Assembly (NCBI GenBank): GCA_000404785.1 | Contig: ASNI01000003.1 | Location: forward strand, 10,652-74,651 | DNA from: Cloacimonetes bacterium SCGC AAA252-N17 | Lineage (GTDB): Bacteria > Cloacimonadota > Cloacimonadia > JGIOTU-2 | Length of the DNA stretch: 64,000 nt | Direction: 5' to 3' | Shown here: positions 18,386 through 27,041 of the stretch, one piece after another | Position numbering within the stretch: the stretch's first letter is position 1 | Layout: each line of letters opens with the position of its first letter | Notes under the pieces: model-generated | What the model was told of the DNA's origin: nothing | Databases searched by the model: none | Seen by the model: the letters and a program-made list of their open reading frames with translations, nothing else | Program-made: the position numbers and the translations under genes

Positions 18386-19263
18386 AAGAAATAGTGATCA
18401 TTTCAGGTAAGGGCGGCACAGGTAAAACCTCTATCACTGCTGCGTTTGCAATGCTTGCTGGCAACGATGCCGTTATAGCAGACTGCGATGTGGACGCTGC
18501 TGATATGCACCTTCTTCTTCAACCGGATTTCTCACAATCAGAAGATTTTTATTCCGGCTTCAAAGCAGTGATCGATCAATCATTATGTATAAAATGTGGG
18601 AAATGCCAGAAGATATGCAGATTTGATGCAATAAAAAATATCAATGACTCTTTCAATATAACACCTCTCGATTGTGAAGGATGTGGCTACTGCGCCGAAA
18701 TATGCCCTGTAAAAGCAATACAAATGGTAGAGCAGAATGTCGGCAAATGGTATATTTCAAAAATAAAGAGCGGTACTCACATGGTGCATGCGAGACTCGG
18801 TATTGGTGCTGATAATTCCGGGAAATTGGTCGCGAAAGTCAAAAAAGAAGCAAAGAATGTTGCCCAAGAAACAAGCAAGGATATTATTCTTGTCGATGGC
18901 TCTCCCGGTATTGGATGTCCTGTAGTATCTTCTTTGTCCGGTGCTGATTATGTAATTCTTGTTACTGAACCTACACTGTCCGGATTTCATGACATGAAGA
19001 GAGTGTTTGAACTTATTCAAAATTTCAAACTTCCATCAGGCTGTATTATAAACAAGTATGATATAAATATTGAAATCGCAGAGAAAATACGCGATTTTTG
19101 TGAGAAAAATTCGATAGATCATATTTCAAATCTTCCTTACGATGAGAGCTTTACTGTCGCAATGACACAAGGAAAAACAATTATTGAAAGCAATTCCGAA
19201 ACCTTGAAAATTATTTTAGAAGATAGTTGGAAAAAGATAATTAAGCTCACGGATTTTCACTGA
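18382..19263 (+). CDS. MinD-superfamily ATPase with inserted ferredoxin domain (2)
   Basis: 293 residues, paralogue of the upstream gene: GKGGTGKTSITAAFA, ferredoxin insert CIKCGKCQKICRF...CEGCGYCAEICP (about residues 66-112), then DGSPGIGCPVV and VTEPTLSGFHDMK. The two probably form a heterodimer. The last codons (IKLTDFH and stop) are encoded by the left inverted repeat of the GxxExxY cassette, so the natural C-terminus seems to have been replaced by the insertion. Confidence 0.9.
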   Translation: MKEIVIISGKGGTGKTSITAAFAMLAGNDAVIADCDVDAADMHLLLQPDFSQSEDFYSGFKAVIDQSLCIKCGKCQKICRFDAIKNINDSFNITPLDCEGCGYCAEICPVKAIQMVEQNVGKWYISKIKSGTHMVHARLGIGADNSGKLVAKVKKEAKNVAQETSKDIILVDGSPGIGCPVVSSLSGADYVILVTEPTLSGFHDMKRVFELIQNFKLPSGCIINKYDINIEIAEKIRDFCEKNSIDHISNLPYDESFTVAMTQGKTIIESNSETLKIILEDSWKKIIKLTDFH

Positions 19264-19878
19264 TGAACACAGATTTTATTCCTTATTTAAAAAAAATATT
19301 TTCAGTAAAATGTTCCAATTTTCAGATACATCTTTAAAAAATACATATATATTATTAGAAATGGCAACAATAAAAAAGCTATATAATTCTAAACCGCGTT
19401 TATCTGCGTAAACCAGTGATCTATAACATGAAATATAAAGAACTTAGTTCAAAAATCATTCAAGCTTTTTACAATGTATATAACACTCTTGGATACGGAT
19501 TCCTTGAAAAAGTGTATGAAAATGCAATTCTGATCGAACTAAGTAAAATGTGTGTGAATTGTTCTAGACAAGTTCCTATCAGCGTCATATATGGAAATGA
19601 AATTGTTGGAGAATATTACGCAGATATACTTGTTGAAGATAAGATCATTCTTGAATTAAAAGCAATCAAAACTTTAACAAAACAAGATGAAGCACAACTT
19701 CTCGCATATCTAACCGCAACAAATATTGAAGTAGGTCTTCTCCTTAATTTTGGCGAGAAACCAGAGTTTATAAGAAAAATATATGATAATGACCGAAAGA
19801 AATATACACCAATTAACACTAATACTGATGAAACAACCTAATAATTTTATCAGCGCTCATCCGTGTAAATCCGTGAGC
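19245..19878. mobile_element. Inverted-repeat cassette carrying a GxxExxY ORF
   Basis: GCTCACGGATTTTCACTGAT (starting 19245) is repeated in inverted form by ATCCGTGTAAATCCGTGAGC (ending 19878), with about 22 of 26 arm positions matching. The only ORF between is the GxxExxY protein, plus a CGCGTTTATCTGCGTAAACC block near 19395. No transposase is present. It separates the MinD pair from the next NifX gene, so it lies inside what would otherwise be one operon. Confidence 0.7.
19428..19841 (+). CDS. GxxExxY protein (PD-(D/E)XK nuclease-like)
   Basis: 137 residues from ATG 19428 (an in-frame GTG lies 12 bases upstream; neither has a clear ribosome site). LGYGFLEKVYENAILIEL is the G-x-x-E-x-x-Y signature; ADILVEDKIILELKAIKTL carries the D...E-x-K of a PD-(D/E)XK nuclease fold. 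These proteins are widely scattered in environmental bacteria; their role is unknown, and self-spread is only an inference. It occupies most of an inverted-repeat cassette. Confidence 0.85.
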   Translation: MKYKELSSKIIQAFYNVYNTLGYGFLEKVYENAILIELSKMCVNCSRQVPISVIYGNEIVGEYYADILVEDKIILELKAIKTLTKQDEAQLLAYLTATNIEVGLLLNFGEKPEFIRKIYDNDRKKYTPINTNTDETT

Positions 19879-19901
19879 CAAAAAAACAAAATGGAGAAAA
19901 A

Positions 19902-20231
19902 ATGAAAATCGCATTTACAACAAAAGGAAAAGAATGGGACTCCCCTATGGATCCCAGGTTTGGAAGAACAGAATATTTTCTTATTTATGATGAAAAAAAC
20001 GACGAACTGACCTCAATTGATAACACTGATATCAATGAAGTTGCGCATGGTGCAGGTCCCCGTACAGCTCAGAAACTTTTTGAACAAAAACCCGATGTGT
20101 TGATCACCGGCAATGGACCTGGTGGTAATGCTGCGATGGCTCTCCAACAAGGAAATATTAAAATTATTACTGGTGCTGGAACAATGACAGCAAAACAAGC
20201 TTATGAGGCTTACAAAAACGGTACATTATAA
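19902..20231 (+). CDS. NifX-type cofactor-binding protein (second copy)
   Basis: 109 residues, MKIAFTTKGKEWDSPMDPRFGRTEYFLIYD..., with the GPRTAQKLFEQKPDVLITGNGPGGNAAMAL core typical of the NifX fold. AAAATGGAGAAAAA precedes the ATG. It is shorter than the 14901 copy and lacks its C-terminal Cys-His. It would have followed the MinD pair directly without the GxxExxY cassette. Likely role: metal or cluster binding, inferred from family and context. Confidence 0.85.
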   Translation: MKIAFTTKGKEWDSPMDPRFGRTEYFLIYDEKNDELTSIDNTDINEVAHGAGPRTAQKLFEQKPDVLITGNGPGGNAAMALQQGNIKIITGAGTMTAKQAYEAYKNGTL

Positions 20232-20237
20232 TTGTTT

Positions 20238-20381
20238 ATGAAATTCAACGTCGCCTTTGCCACAGATGATGGGAAAACATTTATTGGTCGTCATTTTAGC
20301 GATGCACTCTTTTATGATATTTATGAACTTGGGAGCAAAAAAATTGATCAAAATGCGGATGAAATAATATGCCACAAATAA
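20238..20381 (+). pseudogene. Truncated NifX-like gene
   Basis: ATG 20238 opens a 47-codon frame, MKFNVAFATDDGKTFIGRHF then SDALFYDIYELGSKK..., closely matching the start of the intact NifX copy at 21142 (MEKIRVAFATDDGKTFMGRH...). Similarity ends at about residue 31, after which the frame runs into the start of the TauE gene and stops at 20381. It looks like a NifX gene whose 3' portion was replaced when tauE became placed here. It overlaps tauE by 13 bases and might still serve its translation. Confidence 0.7.
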
Positions 20382-21112
20382 CATTAATCACAATTTATTT
20401 TATTATCGGTACTTTTGCTGGTTTTATGAGCGGTATGTTTGGAATTGGAGGAGGGACTGTAAGGATACCTTTGCTTAATCTTGCAGGGTTGCCTTTATTA
20501 AGCGCCTTTGGAATTAATTTTTTTGTTATCCCTTTTTCATCATTAGTAGGTGCAATAAGTCAGAGAAAAAACATCGCCAAAGAGATAGTGATTTATGCGA
20601 TTGTCGGGGGTGTCTTAGGAGAAATAATAGGAGCAATTTCTGTCAGATTTATCCCGACGCTAATCCTGGCAATTATCTTTGCTATCCTTTGTTTTATAGT
20701 AGCATTTGGCATTCATTTAAGTAAGATTGTGCCAAAGCTTGCCCAAAAGGTTAAACCTACTAAGAGAAATATTTTTGGCTCTTCTTTTTTTGTAAGTATT
20801 ATAACCGGTTTAAGAGGGGGCAGTGGTGGTCAAATCTTTCCAGCCCTTTTTAAAAGTTTTGGTCTTGATACCCACCAAGCAATCGCCACTTCATTAACTG
20901 TATCAATTTTTACTGCCTTTGGTGCTATACCAATATATTGGCATCGTGGTAATATAGTCTGGATTCCGGCGTTATTTGTACTTATAGGCTCAATGATCGG
21001 TGCAAGAATTGGAAGTAAAGTTTCATTAAAGACAAAGCCGCTTTGGCTAGAAATTGGACTTACAATGCTTATTATAGTTCTTGCTTTTAGTGTAATATAT
21101 AAAGCATTATAA
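20369..21112 (+). CDS. TauE/SafE-family membrane transporter
   Basis: 247 residues with about eight hydrophobic segments. GTFAGFMSGMFGIGGGTVRI near residues 12-31 and the repeat GLRGGSGGQIFPALF-LGLDTHQAIATSL-like half near 145-170 are the two TauE/SafE signature regions. The family exports or imports small sulfur or organic anions; the substrate is not predictable. No clear ribosome site precedes ATG 20369, and it overlaps the truncated NifX frame, suggesting translational coupling. Confidence 0.85.
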   Translation: MPQITLITIYFIIGTFAGFMSGMFGIGGGTVRIPLLNLAGLPLLSAFGINFFVIPFSSLVGAISQRKNIAKEIVIYAIVGGVLGEIIGAISVRFIPTLILAIIFAILCFIVAFGIHLSKIVPKLAQKVKPTKRNIFGSSFFVSIITGLRGGSGGQIFPALFKSFGLDTHQAIATSLTVSIFTAFGAIPIYWHRGNIVWIPALFVLIGSMIGARIGSKVSLKTKPLWLEIGLTMLIIVLAFSVIYKAL

Positions 21113-21141
21113 ATAACATAAACAAAAGAATATGGTAAAAA

Positions 21142-21534
21142 ATGGAAAAAATAAGAGTAGCATTTGCCACTGATGATGGCAAAACCTTTATGGGAAGGCA
21201 TTTTGGAGATGCGCGTTTTTATGACATTTATGAACTTTATGAGAATCAAGCTTCTTTTTTAAAAAGGATCGAAAACACAGTTGATGAAGAAGAGGATGTA
21301 CATGCAGATCCTAAAAAAGCAAAGGGAATCAGCACCCTACTTCTCGAAGAAAAGGTAAATGTTGTTGTATCAAAAATTTTTGGACCAAATATTAAGCGCA
21401 TAAAAAAGAAATTTGTCTGCATCGTAGTGAGAGATGATGAAATTGATATTGGACTGAAAAAAATCTGTGAAAATATTGAGAAAATACATGTCGAATGGGA
21501 AAAAGGCCAAGAGAGAACACATCTCTTAATGTAA
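21142..21534 (+). CDS. NifX-type cofactor-binding protein (third copy)
   Basis: 130 residues, MEKIRVAFATDDGKTFMGRH followed by FGDARFYDIYELYEN. This is the intact counterpart of the truncated copy at 20238. The middle (VVVSKIFGPNIKRIKKKFVCIVV) follows the NifX fold; the C-terminus ends WEKGQERTHLLM. It is directly followed by a broken methyltransferase gene. Function as for the other NifX-like copies: metal or cluster binding inferred. Confidence 0.82.
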   Translation: MEKIRVAFATDDGKTFMGRHFGDARFYDIYELYENQASFLKRIENTVDEEEDVHADPKKAKGISTLLLEEKVNVVVSKIFGPNIKRIKKKFVCIVVRDDEIDIGLKKICENIEKIHVEWEKGQERTHLLM

Positions 21535-21552
21535 ATCCCAGAAAGAGTTGAT

Positions 21553-22195
21553 TTGGCAAAAACAAGGGCATTCAATAATAATTTGCACAAATATGAAGAG
21601 TGGTTTGTAATCAATAAATTCGTATATTTATCCGAATTAAAAGCAGTTGAAAAAGCAATTCCAAAAAAATGAAAAGGGTTTTGAGATAGGAATCGGCAGT
21701 GGTCTTTTTGCACAACCTTTTGATATAAAAGAAGGAATAGATCCTTCTAATAAGATGAGGGGAAAAGCAAAGGAAAGAGGGATTAAGACCATTGATGCAG
21801 TTGCTGAAAATCTCCCCTACCCTGATGAGAGTTGGAATTATGCTTTGATGGTTACCACGATTTGTTTCGTAGATGATATACAAAAGTCATTTCAGGAAGC
21901 TCATCGCGTTCTCAAACAAGATGGCCATCTCATCATCGGGTTTGTTGATAAAAACAGTACTGTTGGGAAAACATATTTAGAATTTCAAGATAAAAGTGTT
22001 TTTTATAAAGAAGCAACATTTTTTGGAACTGAAGAAGTCTATGAATTGCTCCAACAAACGGGATTTAAAATTGAAGAAACCTTTCAGACAGTGTTTGGAA
22101 AACTTGATGAAATAACTGAAGTTCAAAAAGTGTTAGATGGGTACGGAGATGGTAGTTTTATCGTTATTAATGCAAAAAAAACAAAATCGTTTTAA
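21553..22195 (+). pseudogene. SAM-dependent methyltransferase, +1 frameshifted
   Basis: A frame from TTG 21553 (preceded by AGAAAGAG) encodes LAKTRAFNNNLHKYEEWFVI then NKFVYLSELKAVEKAIPKK and stops at a TGA near 21670. One base further, the reading continues as EKGFEIGIGSGLFAQPF...FVDDIQKSFQEAHRVLKQDG to 22195. Together they make a class I methyltransferase of about 213 residues with the usual E-x-G-x-G-x-G SAM loop. The junction is a run of seven A. It may be a real pseudogene, a sequencing error, or slippage-corrected. Confidence 0.75.
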
Positions 22196-22216
22196 TAAAA
22201 TATTTATTTAGCTATT

Positions 22217-22759
22217 ATGAATTTGGATAATTATAAAAATCAAATTAAAAATAACAGAAAAGGAAAAGATATATTTTTCAAACAAAATTTTCAATCACCT
22301 ATTTTGCCGAAAGAAAGAGCAAATTTCACAAAATTAAACTATTTTGAACCTTATCTCAAATATAGATTCGAATTGGAATTAGAAGAATTTTCCCACAAAG
22401 AAAAAGTGATAATCAAAGATACAGGTGGAAATTTAAGGAATTTTCTGAAATGGGGAAAATTTTCTTTCGAGGTGGAAAATAGCATCTGTGTTTTAAATGT
22501 ATACAAATCTGAAGAATCAGAAACTCGACTTTTTATCCCTTTCAAAGATGCTACCAACGGAAAAAAAACTTACGGAGCAGGTAGATATTTAGACCTTTAT
22601 GAGGAAAGAGACAAAATGGGAAATAAGTGGATATTGGATTTTAATTTAGCAACTAACCCTTGGTGTGCCTATAGTCCTAATTATGTCTGTCCCTTAATTC
22701 CATCTGAAAATATTCTAAAAGTAGAGATAAAAGCAGGAGAAAAGACTTATAAGCAATAA
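22217..22759 (+). CDS. DUF1684 family protein
   Basis: 180 residues. LILFIPFKDATNGKKTYGAG-like (actual RLFIPFKDATNGKKTYGAGR), YLDLYEERD and DFNLATNPWCAYSPNYVCPL match the conserved C-terminal half of DUF1684, a beta-rich cytosolic family of unknown function. No signal peptide. It follows the broken methyltransferase by 21 bases in the same direction. No specific role can be proposed. Confidence 0.8.
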   Translation: MNLDNYKNQIKNNRKGKDIFFKQNFQSPILPKERANFTKLNYFEPYLKYRFELELEEFSHKEKVIIKDTGGNLRNFLKWGKFSFEVENSICVLNVYKSEESETRLFIPFKDATNGKKTYGAGRYLDLYEERDKMGNKWILDFNLATNPWCAYSPNYVCPLIPSENILKVEIKAGEKTYKQ

Positions 22760-22828
22760 GGTGAAGAAATTAAGGATTTTTTAAATGTTAAAGCATTCCG
22801 AAAATATTGAATTAACGGAGAAAATAAA

Positions 22829-23314
22829 ATGACAAAAATAGACAAAGAAAAATGCATTGGCTGTAGCGTTTGTGTTAATATTTGTCCTGAAGGTTTTTTA
22901 ATTAAAAACTCAATAGCTGAAATTATAGACGAACATGCTTCATGTATTGATAAAGCGGCAAATGCTTGTCCGGTTGGAGCTATTGTCACAACCAAAACAG
23001 ATAAAAAGAGCACTCAATCAAGAACAAAAAAAGAAGTGTTTTCTGAATCGACTGAAAGAATTGAAAATTCATTTAGTAATTATGGTAGAGGTAGTGGGCA
23101 AGGATTTGGTTCAGGTAGAAGTGGTGGACAAGGAAAAAACCAAGGACTTGGTTTCGGCAGTGGTGGAGGACGGGGAAGAAATCAAGGTTTGGGTCGGGGA
23201 CAAGGTGGTTATTGTGTTTGCCCAAGTTGCGGACATAAAGAACCGCACCAAAGAGGTGTTCCGTGCTATCAAACTCACTGTCCGAAATGTAATTCGATTA
23301 TGAGACGAGTTTAA
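22829..23314 (+). CDS. Ferredoxin fused to Gly-rich linker and four-Cys module
   Basis: 161 residues. Residues 1-52 form a ferredoxin-like domain: CIGCSVCVNICP gives one full 4Fe-4S ligand set, and CIDKAANACPVGAI holds two more Cys. A charged stretch and then a Gly/Gln/Arg linker (about 86-125) lead to GGYCVCPSCGHKE...GVPCYQTHCPKCNSIM, nearly identical to the end of the 64-residue protein at 14681. Domain sharing ties the two ends of the NifX locus together. Electron transfer or metal delivery is inferred. AACGGAGAAAATAAA precedes the ATG. Confidence 0.82.
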   Translation: MTKIDKEKCIGCSVCVNICPEGFLIKNSIAEIIDEHASCIDKAANACPVGAIVTTKTDKKSTQSRTKKEVFSESTERIENSFSNYGRGSGQGFGSGRSGGQGKNQGLGFGSGGGRGRNQGLGRGQGGYCVCPSCGHKEPHQRGVPCYQTHCPKCNSIMRRV

Positions 23315-23452
23315 ATATTTGCATAAATTTTCGCATTTTTGGAAAGATGTTCATATTATAATAATGTGGAATATTTTAAAAAAATTAGTAAAAAAATGAA
23401 ATATAAAAGAAATATAAAAGAAATTTTTTAGGAAATTTTGAAGGAGCTAAAA

Positions 23453-24796
23453 ATGTTAAACAAAAGAATGATCATAGATAATGATCTTTACAATGAAATG
23501 GAAGAAAAAGCCATAAAAAGAAAGAACGATAACGTTATCAGGAACAGTATTCTGAATGTGGGACTTGATGAAGTTGCCTTGAATCATCAATCTAAGTCAG
23601 ATATGCAGCACACATTTTCTTTGGAATTAAAAACCGGCAAGATCACAGCTCAGAATAAGAGCGGTAGATGTTGGCTTTTTGCCGGATTGAATACAATGAG
23701 ATTCAAAATTATGAAAGAACTAAACCTTAAGAATTTTGAACTTTCCCAAACTTATCAAATGTTCTTCGATAAAATAGAAAAAGCAAATTACTTTCTGGAA
23801 AATATTCTCGAAACCTTAGACGAAAAAACAGATTCCAGAATTATAATGTGGCTTCTTAATGCACCGCTGAATGATGGCGGACAGTGGGATATGTTCACCA
23901 GTATTGTCGAAAAATACGGCGTGGTTCCCAAAGCTGTTATGCCAGAATCCTTTCATAGCAGTAATTCTGCCAGAATGAACCAAATTCTAACATTAAAACT
24001 GAGGGGATATGCTTCTACATTACGAAAGGATCATCAAACCGGCAAAACATTAGAAAAATTGAAAAATGATAAGAAGAAAATGATCCTTGAGTTTTACCGG
24101 TTATTAACGATGTTTCTGGGTATCCCACCCAAAAAAATTACCTTTGAATTTACCGACAAAGATAAAAAATTCCATCGTGATTTAGAAATTACACCAAAAG
24201 AATTTTATGCCAAATATGTTAATCTGAATATGAAAGATTATATTAGCATTATTAACGCTCCTACTCAAGATAAACCATTTAATAAAACTTTCACAGTTCA
24301 ATACTTGGGTAATGTGGAAGGTGGGAATAATGTGAAATATCTCAATGTCGATATAGAAACTTTCAAAAAGCTTGCATTAAAACAACTAAAAGAAGGAGTT
24401 CCTGTCTGGTTTGGCAGCGATGTCGGAAAGAAAATGCAGAGGAAAAAAGGAATTTTGGCTGAAAATATCTATGATTATGAAAACGTACTTCAATCAAAAT
24501 TCGAACTTGATAAAGCCGGCAGATTGGATTATGGAGAAAGTTTGATGACTCACGCAATGGTATTTACCGGTGTCAATCTGATCAACAATGTTCCGAATAG
24601 ATGGAAAGTGGAAAACAGTTGGGGCGAAAAAAACGGAGAAAAAGGCTATTTTGTGATGAGTGATAAATGGTTTGAAGAATACACGTATCAGGTTGTGATA
24701 AATAAAAAATATCTTTCTGAAGAATTAAAAAACGCCTGGAAATTAGAACCGATTATTTTAAAACCATGGGACCCAATGGGTTCTTTAGCCTTATAA
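23453..24796 (+). CDS. pepC: Aminopeptidase C / bleomycin hydrolase (C1B peptidase)
   Basis: 447 residues from ATG 23453, chosen because AAGGAGCTAAAA precedes it; an in-frame TTG at 23438 is inside that ribosome site. The catalytic Cys73 lies in KSGRCWLFAGLNTMR, His in SLMTHAMVFTGV and Asn in KVENSWGEKNGEKGYF. These are the three sites of the bleomycin hydrolase group, a cytosolic hexameric cysteine aminopeptidase that finishes peptide breakdown. No signal peptide. The MIP18 gene follows 16 bases later. Confidence 0.93.
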   Translation: MLNKRMIIDNDLYNEMEEKAIKRKNDNVIRNSILNVGLDEVALNHQSKSDMQHTFSLELKTGKITAQNKSGRCWLFAGLNTMRFKIMKELNLKNFELSQTYQMFFDKIEKANYFLENILETLDEKTDSRIIMWLLNAPLNDGGQWDMFTSIVEKYGVVPKAVMPESFHSSNSARMNQILTLKLRGYASTLRKDHQTGKTLEKLKNDKKKMILEFYRLLTMFLGIPPKKITFEFTDKDKKFHRDLEITPKEFYAKYVNLNMKDYISIINAPTQDKPFNKTFTVQYLGNVEGGNNVKYLNVDIETFKKLALKQLKEGVPVWFGSDVGKKMQRKKGILAENIYDYENVLQSKFELDKAGRLDYGESLMTHAMVFTGVNLINNVPNRWKVENSWGEKNGEKGYFVMSDKWFEEYTYQVVINKKYLSEELKNAWKLEPIILKPWDPMGSLAL

Positions 24797-24812
24797 AAAG
24801 GAGTAATAAAAT

Positions 24813-25106
24813 ATGGATTTTGAAAAAAAAGTAAAAGAAACTATTGAAAGCGTACAACATCCCGCTATTAATCACAGTTTATATGATCTTGGCATTATCA
24901 AATCTTATGAGATCAATAAGGATAATGTGAAAATTGTGATGGCTTTGCCCGCTTTGAATATTCCGATTTTTGATATGCTTATCCAAAGTGTGAAACAGCC
25001 GTTGGAAGCCATAAACTCTCAAGTGAATTTTGAAAAAGTGATGATGACACAGGAAGAAATGCAGAAATTTTTAGCAATGGAAAAAAGTGCTTGGAAAGGA
25101 ATGTAG
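24813..25106 (+). CDS. MIP18/DUF59-like Fe-S assembly factor
   Basis: 97 residues: VKETIESVQHPAINHSLYDL then GIIKSYEINKDNVKIVMALP follows the DUF59 pattern of an N-terminal helix, the DP/HPAI..SI.DLG turn and beta strands. The conserved Cys of SufT-type members is not present. AAAAGGAGTAATAAAAT precedes ATG 24813. DUF59 proteins assist Fe-S cluster delivery, often with Mrp ATPases, and a Mrp gene lies 11 kb upstream. Confidence 0.8.
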   Translation: MDFEKKVKETIESVQHPAINHSLYDLGIIKSYEINKDNVKIVMALPALNIPIFDMLIQSVKQPLEAINSQVNFEKVMMTQEEMQKFLAMEKSAWKGM

Positions 25107-25143
25107 CAAATATCTTTAAAAGTAAATTCAATAATAGGTGGAA

Positions 25144-26370
25144 ATGACTAGTATCTTAACAAAAAAAATATCGAAAATTAATTTTAGAGCCTTAATCTGG
25201 CATGGAATTTTTCTTTCGCTTGCTTCCAATTTTATGGATGTCCATACTATCATTCCATCAATGCTGATAAAAGCCGGGGGAAACGCCGTTATGTTGGGCT
25301 TTCTCACTGCAATTATGGTGGGAGGGTCCGGTTTAATGCAAATTATTTTTGCCGGATTTTTATCAAACAAGACACATAAGAAAAAATATCTTCTGTTGGG
25401 AATTAATTTCAGAATTATTACTTTATTGTTATTAGCTTTTATTCTTTTCAGATCTGACTTCATTAGTAATCAAATGCTTATTTTTTCTATTTTTATATTA
25501 ATTTCAGTCTTTTCTTTCAGCGGTTCTTTTGCAAATATCTCTTATGTCGATATTATGGGGAAATCCATTGTACATCAAAAACGCAAAAGATTTTTCTCAA
25601 TAAAACAGGTAATAAGCAGTATTGGGATTTTTGTTTCTGCCATAATTGTACGTGCTATCCTCAAGCATCTTTCCTATCCGAACAATTACGGTACATTGCT
25701 TTTGCTTGCTGGAATATTGTTATTCTTAGCTTCTTTCGGTTTCTGGAAAATAAAAGAAATCAGTGTTGAATTCATAAATAAGCAGAGTTTTTGGAAATTT
25801 TTTAAAATGATCCCACAGGAAATTTCACAAAATTCTAATCTGAAAAATTACCTATTTATCATTAACTTTCTGGGGCTTGCTTTCAGCTTCATCCCCTTTA
25901 TGATCTTATTTGCTAAAAGAAATTTCGAGCTGAGTTATAGCTTTATTGGAAATATTCTTCTTTTAAAGATAATCGGGATGTTGATAACCAGTTTAATTCT
26001 TTATAAGCGATCAGAAAAATTTGAATATAAAAAGTTATTGTATTTCAGTTTTGTTTTAGGATCAATTATTCCACTTCTCAGCTTGTCCTTTGGTAATAAC
26101 CAGCTAATCTATCAGTTGCTTTTTGTTCTTACCGGAATTTTTATCACTACTTTCAATATTTCCAGAAATGGTATTTTAGTGGAGATTTCCAGCAATGAAA
26201 ACCGAGCAACATATACCGGAATTTCCGGCGCAGGAAATATCCTGTCCACCTTTTTCCCGCTTGTTGCCGGAATATTAATATCTCTTCTGGGATATTATAT
26301 CACATTCAGTATAGTTTCATTAATCGTTGCTTCAAGTTTTGTCTTCATAAAAAAAATAAATTGCAGATGA
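25144..26370 (+). CDS. Major facilitator superfamily transporter
   Basis: About 408 residues with some 11-12 hydrophobic segments. ATG 25144 follows AATAGGTGGAA closely; a GTG at 25138 is inside that ribosome site. The loop SNKTHKKKYLLLG after the second segment is the MFS loop 2-3 region. The final segments (GAGNILSTFFPLVAGILISL) match the MFS second half. Substrate unknown. The stop overlaps the methyltransferase start (ATGA), so the two are coupled. Confidence 0.8.
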   Translation: MTSILTKKISKINFRALIWHGIFLSLASNFMDVHTIIPSMLIKAGGNAVMLGFLTAIMVGGSGLMQIIFAGFLSNKTHKKKYLLLGINFRIITLLLLAFILFRSDFISNQMLIFSIFILISVFSFSGSFANISYVDIMGKSIVHQKRKRFFSIKQVISSIGIFVSAIIVRAILKHLSYPNNYGTLLLLAGILLFLASFGFWKIKEISVEFINKQSFWKFFKMIPQEISQNSNLKNYLFIINFLGLAFSFIPFMILFAKRNFELSYSFIGNILLLKIIGMLITSLILYKRSEKFEYKKLLYFSFVLGSIIPLLSLSFGNNQLIYQLLFVLTGIFITTFNISRNGILVEISSNENRATYTGISGAGNILSTFFPLVAGILISLLGYYITFSIVSLIVASSFVFIKKINCR

Positions 26371-27041
26371 GCTGGAAAAACATGGAAAAATTATATCCTA
26401 AATCCAAAGTGGAAATCCAAGGTTTTACTGCAAAATTTTATGATAATATGTTGAATATAGTTACATTGGGCGGTTATAATTTTTTTATTAAAAAAGCCAT
26501 TCATACAATGAATATAAACCAAGACGATAAAATCCTCGACTTCGGTGCCGGAACAGGAAGAAATGCGCTTTTGATGAATAAATACCTTTCCAAAAAAGGT
26601 GAAATTCTGGGGCTGGAAATCTCCGACTTGATGATCTCCCAATTCAAAAAAAAAACCAAGAAATTTGAAAACATCAATGTGATAAATCGGCGAATTGATC
26701 AACTTTTTGACTTGGAAAAGAAATATGACAAAGTCTTTATTTCTTTCGTTTTCCATGGTTTTCCCTTTGAAATTCAAAAAAATATCATCCAAAATGCCTT
26801 CAATGCCTTGAAAGAAGGTGGCGAATTTATTATTCTTGATTTTAATGAATTTGTTACTGATGAAACACCACTCTATTTTAGAATTCCTTTCAAAATAATT
26901 GAATGCAAATATGCATTTGAATATGTAGAAAGAGATTGGAAACAGATCCTAACGGAATTTGGATTCAGCGATTTCCAAGAAAAATTATTCCTTAAAAAAC
27001 ATCTTCGATTATTAAATGCCAAAAGGGGGAGCAATCAATGA
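26367..27041 (+). CDS. Class I SAM-dependent methyltransferase
   Basis: 224 residues from ATG 26367, overlapping the MFS stop. ILDFGAGTGRNALLMNKYL near residue 48 is the SAM-binding motif I; GEILGLEISDLMI carries the acidic motif II; FIILDFNEFV is motif III. It resembles small-molecule or quinone-type methyltransferases; the substrate is unknown. It overlaps the next gene by ATGA. Confidence 0.82.
   Translation: MSWKNMEKLYPKSKVEIQGFTAKFYDNMLNIVTLGGYNFFIKKAIHTMNINQDDKILDFGAGTGRNALLMNKYLSKKGEILGLEISDLMISQFKKKTKKFENINVINRRIDQLFDLEKKYDKVFISFVFHGFPFEIQKNIIQNAFNALKEGGEFIILDFNEFVTDETPLYFRIPFKIIECKYAFEYVERDWKQILTEFGFSDFQEKLFLKKHLRLLNAKRGSNQ

Noticed and set aside
19245..19878. Insertion sequence with transposase
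   Set aside because: The only ORF is a nuclease-like GxxExxY protein without DDE or HUH motifs; called a cassette instead.
12378..23314. Nitrogen-fixation island
   Set aside because: No nifH, nifD, nifK, nifE or nifN homologues are present; NifX-like proteins alone do not imply nitrogenase.
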